Shown piece by piece: positions 7,966-15,279 of a stretch of 22,996 bases of DNA; within the stretch, counting starts at the first letter, position 1, and each line of letters opens with the position of its first letter. The notes beneath the pieces were generated by a model, which saw nothing but the letters and a program-made list of their open reading frames with translations, was not told the DNA's origin and made no database searches. The stretch lies in contig SVMQ01000004.1 in assembly GCA_015067375.1 (NCBI GenBank), positions 1-22,996 of the forward strand, written 5' to 3'. Made by a program: the position numbers and the translations under genes. Source of the stretch: Oscillospiraceae bacterium (GTDB lineage Bacteria; Bacillota; Clostridia; Oscillospirales; Ruminococcaceae).

Positions 7966-9672
7966 TTATTTTAACGGGACACCCTTGGCATCCTTATTGA
8001 TCTTGCCGATGAACAGCAGTACGATCTCCACTATCGTCCAGATATACAGTATCGCCGCAAGGAACGGAAGATCCGCTGAGACCGAGAACACCATGGCAAT
8101 GATACGCGCAATACCTCTCTTTACATGACCGAGATAGATATCGTGAACACCGAAATAACCGAAGAAGAACGCTATCACTATCGCTACCCACTTGGATTTC
8201 TGACCCTGAACGGGAGGAACATAGCTGTTGCCGTAATTGCCGTATTTATTATCGTATGCGGCATAAGGGTCTATATAGGCAGTATGATTGTTGTAGGAAT
8301 TATTGGGATAATAGCTGTTGCTCTCTGTAACCACGAAGTTGTACACAGCCGCATGCGAATCGTTCACCCAGAACACCGCACGATACTGACCCGTCTGCAC
8401 CTTTGTGCCGTCCATACCGCGCAGCACGATGCCCTGTGCAAATCTGTCATAATCGCTCTGCACTACAAGCACCAGCTCGTCACTGTTGAGGATGTTTCCG
8501 TTTGGATCGAACACCGCATAGCCAAGCTTTGCCTGTCCGTTATAGCCGATCGGCTGTCTGAGGTAGATCTGGAACATTACCACCGAGAACTGCGACATAT
8601 CGATCGTGGACGATACCGAGCCTCTGGGCCATGAGTCGTTGATATTGTTCGTGCCTATCGCGCCGACGCGTCCGATGAGCGCAGGGCCGACGTGCTGTGC
8701 CACTGTGGACTCAAAGGTTGTTATCATCACGCTTGGCTGAGATATGGGCTGTGACATGGGCTGGGAAGTCGTCTTTGTGTCGCCCAGCAGCTTGCCGATA
8801 CCGCGCACCAGATCCTGACGGAAGCCGATCTTGCCCATATCCTGACCCTGCAGGTTTCTGAACTCGGGCGGCATATCATAAGGACTGATGTCACAATAGC
8901 ACGGGATGAGCGTTTTATCCCTGTCGCTTGCCATAAGATCAAGATAACGGCTCCACTCGTTCTTTACCCACACAGCCTCGAAATGCTCCTTGCAGGTACC
9001 GATGGAGAGCATGACCTTTGCGGAGTTCAGCGCCGCGAATATGTAAGGCTCATACTCTCTGCCGAGCTTATCCTCCAGCGTGATGCGCGAAAAGAATACC
9101 TTGTAGCCCTTTTCGGTAAGCGAGTCGTAGATATCCTGAGCCATAACGCTGTCCTTGGTGCGCTGACCGTATGCGTCTGTTTCCTTGTAGCAGATGAACA
9201 CGTCGTAAGGCTCTACGTTGTTTACCACCTTGAGGATATCCCTCTGCAGCTCGTCGATGGCGCGCGCCTCAGCACAGTAGAGCTGCCTTGTTGACGCATC
9301 CGAACACTCCAGCGTGCGGTGGTAGCTCTCGTCGTCGTATATACTCTTATATGATGTTCTGTGACAGGTAGGTATCTTCGCCTTTGTACGGGGGTCATCC
9401 ACATACTCGATACCGTACTTACACAGGCATATTCCCCAATAAGCCTCCGCCTCGTCAGGGAAGTCAGCAATAACGCTCTCGTAGATAGCCTCCGCCTTGT
9501 CGAACTCGTTGTTGAGTCTGAGGCTGTTTGCACGGTTGATGAGATTTATCTTCTTGTCATCATCCGCTCCTGCAACAGTCTGGTTCGTGCCGCAGTATTC
9601 ACACTCTATGACCTTTACTCCCTGAGTAACATTAAGGTCGCCGCCGCACATCTTACATTTAAATACCGCCAT
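7966..9672 (-). CDS. Zinc-ribbon/TIR/TM2 membrane protein
   Basis: A 568-residue protein with at least four parts. A zinc ribbon (C6xxC9...C24xxC27) is followed by a TPR-like helical segment (about 43-90). A TIR domain (about 154-295) starts EPYDVFICYKE. A beta-rich middle region (about 315-450) and a Tyr/Asn-rich linker lead to a C-terminal TM2 domain (about 492-560), whose GYFGVHDIYLGHVKRG motif sits between two hydrophobic helices. In the TIR part, LGREYEPYIFAALNSAKV aligns by eye with the alpha-C helix of NAD-cleaving TIR enzymes, placing Glu208 at the catalytic Glu (SARM1 Glu642). An NADase or other NAD-processing activity is therefore possible but not shown. It is first in an operon with the SPFH gene and has its own strong promoter. 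The ATG has GAGAGG six bases upstream. Similar zinc-ribbon/TIR proteins are, from memory, common in gut Firmicutes and functionally uncharacterised. Confidence 0.93.
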   Translation of the reverse strand: MAVFKCKMCGGDLNVTQGVKVIECEYCGTNQTVAGADDDKKINLINRANSLRLNNEFDKAEAIYESVIADFPDEAEAYWGICLCKYGIEYVDDPRTKAKIPTCHRTSYKSIYDDESYHRTLECSDASTRQLYCAEARAIDELQRDILKVVNNVEPYDVFICYKETDAYGQRTKDSVMAQDIYDSLTEKGYKVFFSRITLEDKLGREYEPYIFAALNSAKVMLSIGTCKEHFEAVWVKNEWSRYLDLMASDRDKTLIPCYCDISPYDMPPEFRNLQGQDMGKIGFRQDLVRGIGKLLGDTKTTSQPMSQPISQPSVMITTFESTVAQHVGPALIGRVGAIGTNNINDSWPRGSVSSTIDMSQFSVVMFQIYLRQPIGYNGQAKLGYAVFDPNGNILNSDELVLVVQSDYDRFAQGIVLRGMDGTKVQTGQYRAVFWVNDSHAAVYNFVVTESNSYYPNNSYNNHTAYIDPYAAYDNKYGNYGNSYVPPVQGQKSKWVAIVIAFFFGYFGVHDIYLGHVKRGIARIIAMVFSVSADLPFLAAILYIWTIVEIVLLFIGKINKDAKGVPLK

Positions 9673-9734
9673 AATTACCTCTCAAAGACATTTATTGGCT
9701 GATCGGCAAATACCGACCATAAATGATCGCCATT

Positions 9735-9772
9735 GATACAGCCACCGCATTTCACGGCTCTGCATCTGTATC
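9735..9772 (-). promoter_or_regulatory. Hairpin in the 5' leader of the TIR operon
   Basis: The roughly 150-base leader between the predicted transcription start (about 9822) and the TIR start codon can form a stem GATACAG/CTGTATC (9766-9772 with 9735-9741) closing a 24-base internal region. Nearer the gene a smaller imperfect hairpin is possible. I do not recognise a known riboswitch class. The leader is long enough to carry post-transcriptional control, but this is weak evidence. Confidence 0.35.
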
Positions 9773-9821
9773 CAAGCATCAAAAAACCACACGAAAACGT
9801 AAAGTTAATTCACACTGATAC

Positions 9822-9857
9822 ATAATATAGTATAACATCATTTGTTAGACCTGTCAA
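9822..9857 (-). promoter_or_regulatory. Promoter of the TIR-SPFH operon
   Basis: On the minus strand TTGACA (9857-9852) is followed after 17 bases by TATACT (9834-9829). This is near-perfect sigma-A spacing and sequence. The start would be near 9822, leaving a long leader. A TGTCA/TGACA inverted repeat (9852-9856 and 9866-9870) overlaps the -35 box and could be an operator. Confidence 0.8.
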
Positions 9858-9993
9858 GCAAATTGTGACATCTACCATGTATTTTCGACATTATAGACAA
9901 AACACGATGAACTTTATCGACACATCGGTTTATACAGCAAATTTCCGCATACATCTTCACTGTTACAGCGTTCGCCCCGACATCAAAAAACAG

Positions 9994-10029
9994 TTGACAG
10001 CACGACATTTATCATGTATAATCATAATT
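9994..10029 (+). promoter_or_regulatory. Consensus promoter of the divergent zinc-ribbon membrane gene
   Basis: TTGACA (9994-9999), 17 bases, then TATAAT (10017-10022): a perfect sigma-A promoter. The start would be near 10029. A small GGGG-CAAAA-CCCC hairpin (10045-10057) lies in the leader just before the AAGGAG ribosome site and may influence translation. The promoter is divergent from that of the TIR operon, about 130 bases away. Confidence 0.85.
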
Positions 10030-10080
10030 GGTAATTTAGTACAAGGGGCAAAACCCCGTCATATGAAAAGGAGAACAGAA

Positions 10081-10956
10081 ATGGCAAAAAGATCATTCAT
10101 CGCCCATGAGATGGGCAAAAACGATATGATAGGCATACTTATCGTGGCACTGGTAACTATCGTTGTCGGAGTATACAACGTCTGGTGTTCTATTGATATT
10201 CTGAGTTATCTGAACAGTCATGAGTATCAGAGTGAGCTGTCAATAGCTGAAGAAATGCTGGCAGAGGACGATTACGAGGATCTCTACTATCCTGAGGATA
10301 TCGAAATAGCAGAAGAATTAGTAGCTATCTATGATTTCCACAGCAAGCTCGATCCCATTGACATCGTGCTGTATTCGGGCATCGTTATCATGGGCATACT
10401 CATGATGTTTCGTGTGAGGTTTTCGTTCCTTGTTTCGACTATACTGTACATACTCGCCACGATAACCTACATCATCTACTCTGTATTCTGGATGATGCAC
10501 AGCGATTTTGAGGGCGCTGCCGACAGCCTTGAGGGCGGCATATTCATCGTCCTGCTGCGCATAGCTGTGTTAAAAATGCTTATCGGCATGGTGATATCCG
10601 CGTACAGCTCCTCCTCAGTGTCGAGCCAGCCTGTATATGTTGCGCCTGTCGGAAATGTTCCGCTCACTCCCACTGAGCGCTCCAACGGCTCTATCGACCC
10701 CGTGACAGGTCAGCCTGTAGCATCCTCTATGCCCGCGATGCTGCAGAAAACGCCTCAGCAAACCCATGCTCCGTCAATGATGCAGAGCGTTACACCTTAC
10801 GCAACACCTCAGCCTGCCGCAAGACAGGCGACATCCGCCGCTCCGACACAGACCGCCACCGCCGATAACAGTGCAGAGTGGCAGTGCAAGGGATGCGGCT
10901 ACATGAACCCTGCAAGAAACGACAGCTGTGCATTCTGCGGCGAAAAGAGAAACTGA
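10081..10956 (+). CDS. Four-helix membrane protein with a C-terminal RanBP2-like zinc ribbon
   Basis: A 291-residue protein without a recognised name. Hydrophobic helices lie at about 17-39, 92-110, 113-137 and 152-174. An acidic loop (about 50-80, rich in E and D) separates the first two. A long Pro/Gln/Thr/Ala-rich disordered linker (about 178-262) carries the terminal zinc ribbon WQCKGCGYMNPARNDSCAFC (267-286), with ligands C269, C272, C283 and C286. The pattern W-x-C-x2-C-x3-N-x6-C-x2-C equals that of RanBP2-type zinc fingers. The start is ATG 10081, because AAGGAG sits seven bases upstream and the promoter is at 9994-10022; in-frame codons further upstream would lie before the transcription start. 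It is divergent from, and shares architecture with, the TIR-SPFH operon, suggesting a common system. Function is unknown. Confidence 0.88.
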   Translation: MAKRSFIAHEMGKNDMIGILIVALVTIVVGVYNVWCSIDILSYLNSHEYQSELSIAEEMLAEDDYEDLYYPEDIEIAEELVAIYDFHSKLDPIDIVLYSGIVIMGILMMFRVRFSFLVSTILYILATITYIIYSVFWMMHSDFEGAADSLEGGIFIVLLRIAVLKMLIGMVISAYSSSSVSSQPVYVAPVGNVPLTPTERSNGSIDPVTGQPVASSMPAMLQKTPQQTHAPSMMQSVTPYATPQPAARQATSAAPTQTATADNSAEWQCKGCGYMNPARNDSCAFCGEKRN

Positions 10957-10964
10957 TAACATCA

Positions 10965-10992
10965 AAAGCCCCGAAAAAATCGGGGCTTTCGT
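10965..10992 (+). terminator. Intrinsic terminator after the zinc-ribbon membrane gene
   Basis: AAAGCCCCGA (10965-10974) pairs with TCGGGGCTTT (10980-10989) around five A bases, nine bases after the stop codon. The T-run is part of the stem end. The flanks are A/T-rich on both strands, so it might work in both directions. Confidence 0.85.
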
Positions 10993-11132
10993 ATCGAACA
11001 ACATAGAAACGGCTCCAAAGGCAGCATCTTACAGTGTCGCCTCTGCTTGTCGAAAAAGTCAATATTATATTTTGATGGCATCCAGCCTCAAAAAAACATC
11101 GGGAAAACTCATTGTTTAAGCTACGCGGCGCA

Positions 11133-11269
11133 ATTCGCTTGCGCGAATGTGTCCCCCGAAACCCTTTAGCACCTGATTGGCACTATACAGCGCTTTGCGC
11201 TGAGTTATGGGGCTTTGCCCCACAGGCCTTTAAAAAGGCTTGACCTAACCCAATTCGCACTTCGTGCGA
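11133..11269. repeat. Array of five small hairpins in the 10,957-11,323 gap
   Basis: Five consecutive stem-loops occur here: ATTCGC/GCGAAT (11133-11148), CAGCGC/GCGCTG (11188-11202), TGGGGC/GCCCCA (11208-11222), GCCTTT/AAAGGC (11226-11239) and TCGCAC/GTGCGA (11255-11269). Loops are 2-4 bases, three of them TTT or TTC. There is no open reading frame of note and no convincing promoter. It could be a dispersed intergenic repeat element or a structured RNA that ends at the terminator just downstream. The part of the gap from 10,993 to 11,130 shows nothing I can name. Confidence 0.55.
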
Positions 11270-11287
11270 GAGGTCTTTCGACAGACT

Positions 11288-11323
11288 GAGGCGGCACCGT
11301 AAGATGCCGCCTCATTTTTATTA
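11288..11323. terminator. Strong hairpin terminator between the hairpin array and the SpoIID gene
   Basis: GAGGCGGCA (11288-11296) pairs perfectly with TGCCGCCTC (11305-11313), followed on the plus strand by ATTTTTATTA. The T-tract points to plus-strand termination. The SpoIID-domain gene ends right beside it on the minus strand, where the stem is preceded by A bases but not followed by T bases. It probably serves convergent transcripts, with best function in the plus direction. Confidence 0.7.
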
Positions 11324-12823
11324 TCAGTATACCTCACAGCCTGTGTAGTAGAACTCCAGTATCTGCTTGTAGTCCCAACCCCAGTAGGTCGCAAGGGCGT
11401 GTGCGCCATTCTGGCTCATACCAACGCCGTGACCGTAACCATAGGTGGTGAATGTGAACATATCCGTTGCCGAGTCGTAGCTTATGTCAAATGCGTGAGA
11501 GCGTATGGAGAAATCCATTATCCACTCGCGGAATACACGTCCCGTCAGCTTTACGACATCGCCGTAGCTGTCGGTGTAGGTGTGATAGCCGCCGACGTTC
11601 ATCTGACCGACATAGTTGCCCTCGATGTAGTCCTCGATGACCAGCCAGCCCGACGGGTCGCCCGAAAGCTCGATGCCTGTTTCCTCGTAAACTCTGGCCT
11701 TAATGTCATCAGAGGAGAAAGAAGCCGTGCGGCCGTAGTTTGGGTCGTACATCTCGTCAAGCTCACAGTATTTGCTGATAAGATAGGGATAATCGTTGCC
11801 CCAAGTGTTAAGGCTGGACGCGGTATAGCCTGCCGAGGATGCCGAATATACCGACTGGATGATATCTCCCTTATAATAGATAGTATCACCGATGACCGAC
11901 TCAACAAGCACCCTTACGGAGTCCGAAACGTTGTCGCTCACGATAACATTCGGGTACATTCCATAGAGGTTGTAGTACTTGACATAGGTGTATGCCGCAA
12001 CCGCCTGTGCCTTGATAGCCTCGGGCGCAAAGGTGTAGCCTACTTCTGTCTGGGTGATGCCCGATATGATATCCAGCGCTGTGCCTGAGATAAGCTCGCC
12101 GCCGTCCATTACATAAAGTATCTCGTTTGCAGCGTCTGAGTCAGGCTCGGTTATATCAGGCTCGTCGTATATCTCCTCGGGCGTCGTTGCGGTGGTGTCC
12201 TCAGCCTCGTCATCCACTCTGATTCCGCCGCTGTAAGGGTCAGCCGTGGTGGTAGCCTTTGTAGTGGTGGTCGTTGCGCGTGTCGTGGTAGTGGTAGCCG
12301 CTGTTGTGGTCGTCGCTGCTGTGGTAGTCGTTGCAGCCGTAGTCGTGGTGGCTGCGGTAGTTGCGGCTGTCGTGGCTGCCGTCGTAGCAGCCGTGGTGCT
12401 TTCAGGCTCTTCCACATCCTCGGGGACTACGATAAGCTCCTCTGTTTCATCGGGGGATATTATCAGCATATCATCCTCTGTGATATCGCTGCCCTCCACA
12501 ACATCCATGCTTACAGTCGCACAGGAGGTATAAATCACCCTGTCAGCCATAGGCGGCTGACGGAAGTTCATAAGCTCGATAAACACCGAGCCTGTCTGTG
12601 AGGCCTCGGGGACGATGAAATCGACCGTTCCCTGTCCGTTTGGGGCATCCTCAGCCTCCTCGGACATCACAGGCTCTGTCGCCGTATTCTGCATGACCGA
12701 GGTCGTGTCGGACGGCTCAGCTATGGGCGGTGTTTCCACAACGCCCATGACGCCGCAGGTGAATATGTAAGCGCAGCATATACACAGCGCGACGATCAAC
12801 TTTGTCAATGATATCTTCTTCAT
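11324..12823 (-). CDS. Exported SpoIID/LytB-domain protein with a Thr/Ala-rich linker
   Basis: A 499-residue protein. Residues 1-28 form a signal peptide or membrane anchor (KK, then a hydrophobic run with several Cys). A folded-looking N-terminal part runs to about 140. A low-complexity TTAA/TTTT linker (about 143-193) precedes the SpoIID domain (about 235-499). The domain shows PEAIKAQAVAAYTYVKYYN (267-285, with Glu268 at the expected catalytic position) and the C-terminal HGVGMSQNGA (464-473). SpoIID of sporulation is a lytic transglycosylase acting on peptidoglycan stripped of stem peptides; relatives occur outside sporulation. The usual Arg of the A(R)TY motif is Tyr278 here. No sortase signal is seen at its C-terminus. 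It follows three sortase genes with a 27-base gap and has a GGAG site six bases before the ATG, which suggests cell-wall work alongside them. Confidence 0.9.
   Translation of the reverse strand: MKKISLTKLIVALCICCAYIFTCGVMGVVETPPIAEPSDTTSVMQNTATEPVMSEEAEDAPNGQGTVDFIVPEASQTGSVFIELMNFRQPPMADRVIYTSCATVSMDVVEGSDITEDDMLIISPDETEELIVVPEDVEEPESTTAATTAATTAATTAATTTTAATTTTAATTTTAATTTTTRATTTTTKATTTADPYSGGIRVDDEAEDTTATTPEEIYDEPDITEPDSDAANEILYVMDGGELISGTALDIISGITQTEVGYTFAPEAIKAQAVAAYTYVKYYNLYGMYPNVIVSDNVSDSVRVLVESVIGDTIYYKGDIIQSVYSASSAGYTASSLNTWGNDYPYLISKYCELDEMYDPNYGRTASFSSDDIKARVYEETGIELSGDPSGWLVIEDYIEGNYVGQMNVGGYHTYTDSYGDVVKLTGRVFREWIMDFSIRSHAFDISYDSATDMFTFTTYGYGHGVGMSQNGAHALATYWGWDYKQILEFYYTGCEVY
12245..12397 (-). 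repeat. Thr/Ala-coding low-complexity tandem repeat
   Basis: About 51 codons read almost only ACN and GCN, arranged as (T-T-A-A)n then (A-A-T-T-T-T)n. The DNA is a degenerate GTN/GGT repeat when read on the plus strand. Such linkers space domains of extracellular proteins and are often O-glycosylated. The repeat number probably varies between strains through slippage. Confidence 0.85.
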
Positions 12824-12850
12824 GTTATCTCCGTTTTCATCTCATGTCTG

Positions 12851-14116
12851 TCATACAGCAGGGTCTTCAAGGCCGTTTTCTTTAATATATTCAGCCATGC
12901 CCTTTACAAGCGAAACATCCCATGTTCTTCCGCTCCACCAGTTGCCATATGCCGCATAGTAGGCATCGAAATACTTGATGCTGTCCTTGCGGACTATCTT
13001 GTTGATATCCACTGTGGGGTTTTCATTGGGGCGAACCTTTCTCGCAACGATGACCAGCCTCATATCGTTGAAGCCCGTGGACTCGTCACAGGTGGAGAGC
13101 GTCAGCAGCTCATCGCCGTATTCTATATCCACACCTGTTTCAAACAGGCTTCTGTCCATGCACTCGAGTATGTAGTTGTAGAACTCCGAGCTGTTTGCAA
13201 AGTACACCTGATCGTAGTAATCGAACACCTCGCCGTACTCGTCCGTGGTGTTGACAAGGAACACCGAGAATATCTTGTACTTGTTGTCATGATACAGCGT
13301 GTTGAAGTCGATGACAGGCGACACCTTGAGGAAGTCGAGCTGCTTATAGTTGCTGAGCGCCGAGAACTGATATTCATACAGCATATTGTGACCGTAGAGT
13401 ATGGTGTTGTTCGGCATCTGGTCGGGAGATATCTTTCCCTGATAATCCGCGAAGATATTGCCTGCAAACAGGTAGTTTCTGCCGAAATCATGGTGCAGAT
13501 AGAACTCCTCCGCGAGATGCGGCTGTTCAACTATCTGCTGGCAGAATTCACAGTAGCCGTATGTCGTGTAGGTGTTGCAGTGCATGAATCTTTTCGCGAG
13601 ATACGGATCGCTCTCGATCTGCAGACACAGATCACAGGTACCATTCGTTTCAAATCTGCTGCAGCGCTCAAACATCTCATTGTCATGTGACTGCATAACG
13701 GGATAGTTTACATTGGTTCCCTGTATGTTAATCCAGCCCGCAAAGTCATTATTGGCGTCGTACAGCGCAGCGTATTCCTCGTTCACCGTACCCTCGGGCA
13801 GCTTTTCTATCTGCTCCTTGGTGGGGGTCTGGTTCTTGAGCGCGATGATGGTAGTTTCTTCGCCGCTAGTAGTCGTTATCGTACCCTCGATACCGCCGCT
13901 CTCATCGCCTGTTATCATAAAATGCTGTACGATAAGCACGAACGCGAAAACCAGAATTCCGAGCGAAACAAGGAATATGATCTTTCGGAATATCTCTGTG
14001 GTGCTGTCACCCTTCCACGGAATAAGACCCGTGACTATGCTTTTGAAAAAGCTCTGCTTTCTCTTTTTCTTCTTTTTTTTCTTCTGAGGCGACAGCCCCA
14101 TATCCATTTCTGCCAT
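12851..14116 (-). CDS. Class B sortase with a duplicated Cys-rich insertion
   Basis: A membrane-anchored transpeptidase of 421 residues. A Lys-rich N-terminus and an IPWKGD motif (32-37) precede one transmembrane helix (about 45-66). The catalytic residues of the sortase domain are His243 (YGHNM), Cys343 (TLSTC) and Arg353. Between the conserved NYPVMQSHDNE and YLHHDF segments there is an insertion of about 57 residues (148-204). It contains two copies of a 28-residue unit, each C-x8-C-x2-C (Cys 152/161/164 and 180/189/192); neither neighbouring sortase has it. The start is ATG 14116, since AAAGGA is nine bases upstream; in-frame TTG 14134 and ATG 14125 are too close to or before that site. 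Class B sortases anchor NPQTN-like proteins or assemble pili. No substrate gene is in view. Confidence 0.9.
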   Translation of the reverse strand: MAEMDMGLSPQKKKKKKKRKQSFFKSIVTGLIPWKGDSTTEIFRKIIFLVSLGILVFAFVLIVQHFMITGDESGGIEGTITTTSGEETTIIALKNQTPTKEQIEKLPEGTVNEEYAALYDANNDFAGWINIQGTNVNYPVMQSHDNEMFERCSRFETNGTCDLCLQIESDPYLAKRFMHCNTYTTYGYCEFCQQIVEQPHLAEEFYLHHDFGRNYLFAGNIFADYQGKISPDQMPNNTILYGHNMLYEYQFSALSNYKQLDFLKVSPVIDFNTLYHDNKYKIFSVFLVNTTDEYGEVFDYYDQVYFANSSEFYNYILECMDRSLFETGVDIEYGDELLTLSTCDESTGFNDMRLVIVARKVRPNENPTVDINKIVRKDSIKYFDAYYAAYGNWWSGRTWDVSLVKGMAEYIKENGLEDPAV

Positions 14117-14169
14117 TTTGCTCATTCCTTTCAAAACAGGGCATCCACCCCGAGAACTAGTGATTAAGA

Positions 14170-15252
14170 TCAGCCCTCATAGCCGAAGATCATTTCAGCG
14201 GGCCATTTTCTGCCGCCCCACGAGCCGCCGAAGTACTTGTAATAAGCGTCGAAGTACAGCGGATCGGGGTTGTAGTACGCCTTGCTTACATCAACAGTGG
14301 GATCCTCGCCCTCGCGCACACGTCTTGCAAAAAGCACCCATCTCAGATCCCAGTCGCCATAGTCAAGGATGCAGGTGGACAGTGTTATCAGCCTGTCGCC
14401 GTACTTCAGATCGACATCGGTATAGAACGTGCTGCGGTCGAGTATCTTTGCGATATATTCATCGAAATCCGCCTTGGTCTCGAAGTTTCTGCCGCGAAGG
14501 TAATAGAACACATCGCCCTCGGATTTCTTGGTATTTACAAGCATACCGCCGAAGATCTTGTAGGTATGCTCCTCGTAAAGAGTGCTGAACGTGAATGTCG
14601 GGTAGGTCTGATAGAAGCTGATATCAGAGGGATCTCTGCCCGGCTTGTAGTTGAAGTACTTCGTGACCTTTCCGAAATACTCGCCCGACGCCATGTTGTG
14701 ACCGTAAAGGATGATGTTGGCAGGCTCGGAGTCCGCGGTGATAGGCTCACGGTAGTCTGTGAATATCGAGCCGCCGAGGTTCTTTTCCTTCTCGAAATTG
14801 TGGTCGAGGTAGAAATCGTTATCCTCACCCTGAACAACGGGATAATGCACGAACGGCGCATCCGCTTCGCCCATAGTGATCCAGCCGACGATGTCATCAT
14901 TCTTTTCGATGAGCGTCTTGAACCTTTCCATTATCACAGGCTTGACGTCCTCAGGCTTGGCATTTTCGCCGCCCTGCAGGGTCATGCTGCCCGTGCCGCC
15001 CGATAACTGCTGCTCCTGCTCCTGCTGGAGCGCGCTGTCGTATTCCGCCGCGATATCGCTGTCGGCATTGTTGCCTGCCGCCCTGCGTCCCTCGTAGACG
15101 ATAAGGCTTGTCAGCGAGATGATAAGCACTAGCGCCGAGATCAGAAATATCACCTTTCTGATGATCTCAACGGGCTTGTCGCCTTTCCACGGGATGATGT
15201 ATTTTACGACCTTCATCAGTGTGTTGTCTTGTTTTTTTGCGTAATTTGCCAT
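14170..15252 (-). CDS. Class B sortase, second of three paralogues
   Basis: A 360-residue protein with a short basic N-terminus, the IPWKGD motif (20-25, shared with the downstream sortase) and one transmembrane helix (about 33-53). A Gln/Glu-rich stalk leads into the sortase domain with His185 (YGHNM), Cys294 (TLSTC) and Arg304 (LRWVLFAR). The core segment VHYPVVQGEDNDFYLDHNF is the ordinary class B form, without the Cys-rich insertion of its neighbour. A C-terminal extension FDAYYKYFGGSWGGRKW is shared by all three sortases. The ATG has AAAGGA nine bases upstream. It lies 27 bases after the sortase gene before it and about 50 bases before the next. Confidence 0.92.
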   Translation of the reverse strand: MANYAKKQDNTLMKVVKYIIPWKGDKPVEIIRKVIFLISALVLIISLTSLIVYEGRRAAGNNADSDIAAEYDSALQQEQEQQLSGGTGSMTLQGGENAKPEDVKPVIMERFKTLIEKNDDIVGWITMGEADAPFVHYPVVQGEDNDFYLDHNFEKEKNLGGSIFTDYREPITADSEPANIILYGHNMASGEYFGKVTKYFNYKPGRDPSDISFYQTYPTFTFSTLYEEHTYKIFGGMLVNTKKSEGDVFYYLRGRNFETKADFDEYIAKILDRSTFYTDVDLKYGDRLITLSTCILDYGDWDLRWVLFARRVREGEDPTVDVSKAYYNPDPLYFDAYYKYFGGSWGGRKWPAEMIFGYEG

Positions 15253-15279
15253 TTACTCAAGTCCTTTCATGCTATCCGC

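Noticed and set aside
9865..10080. In-frame N-terminal extension of the zinc-ribbon membrane protein
   Set aside because: The consensus promoter at 9994-10022 and the AAGGAG site before ATG 10081 place the true start at 10081; the extension would lie upstream of the transcript.
12246..12533. Plus-strand Val/Ala-rich reading frame
   Set aside because: It is the complement of the Thr/Ala linker repeat of the SpoIID-domain gene, not a membrane peptide gene.
14117..14134. Upstream TTG or ATG starts of the Cys-rich sortase
   Set aside because: The AAAGGA ribosome site touches ATG 14125 and overlaps the codons after TTG 14134; ATG 14116 has the right nine-base spacing.
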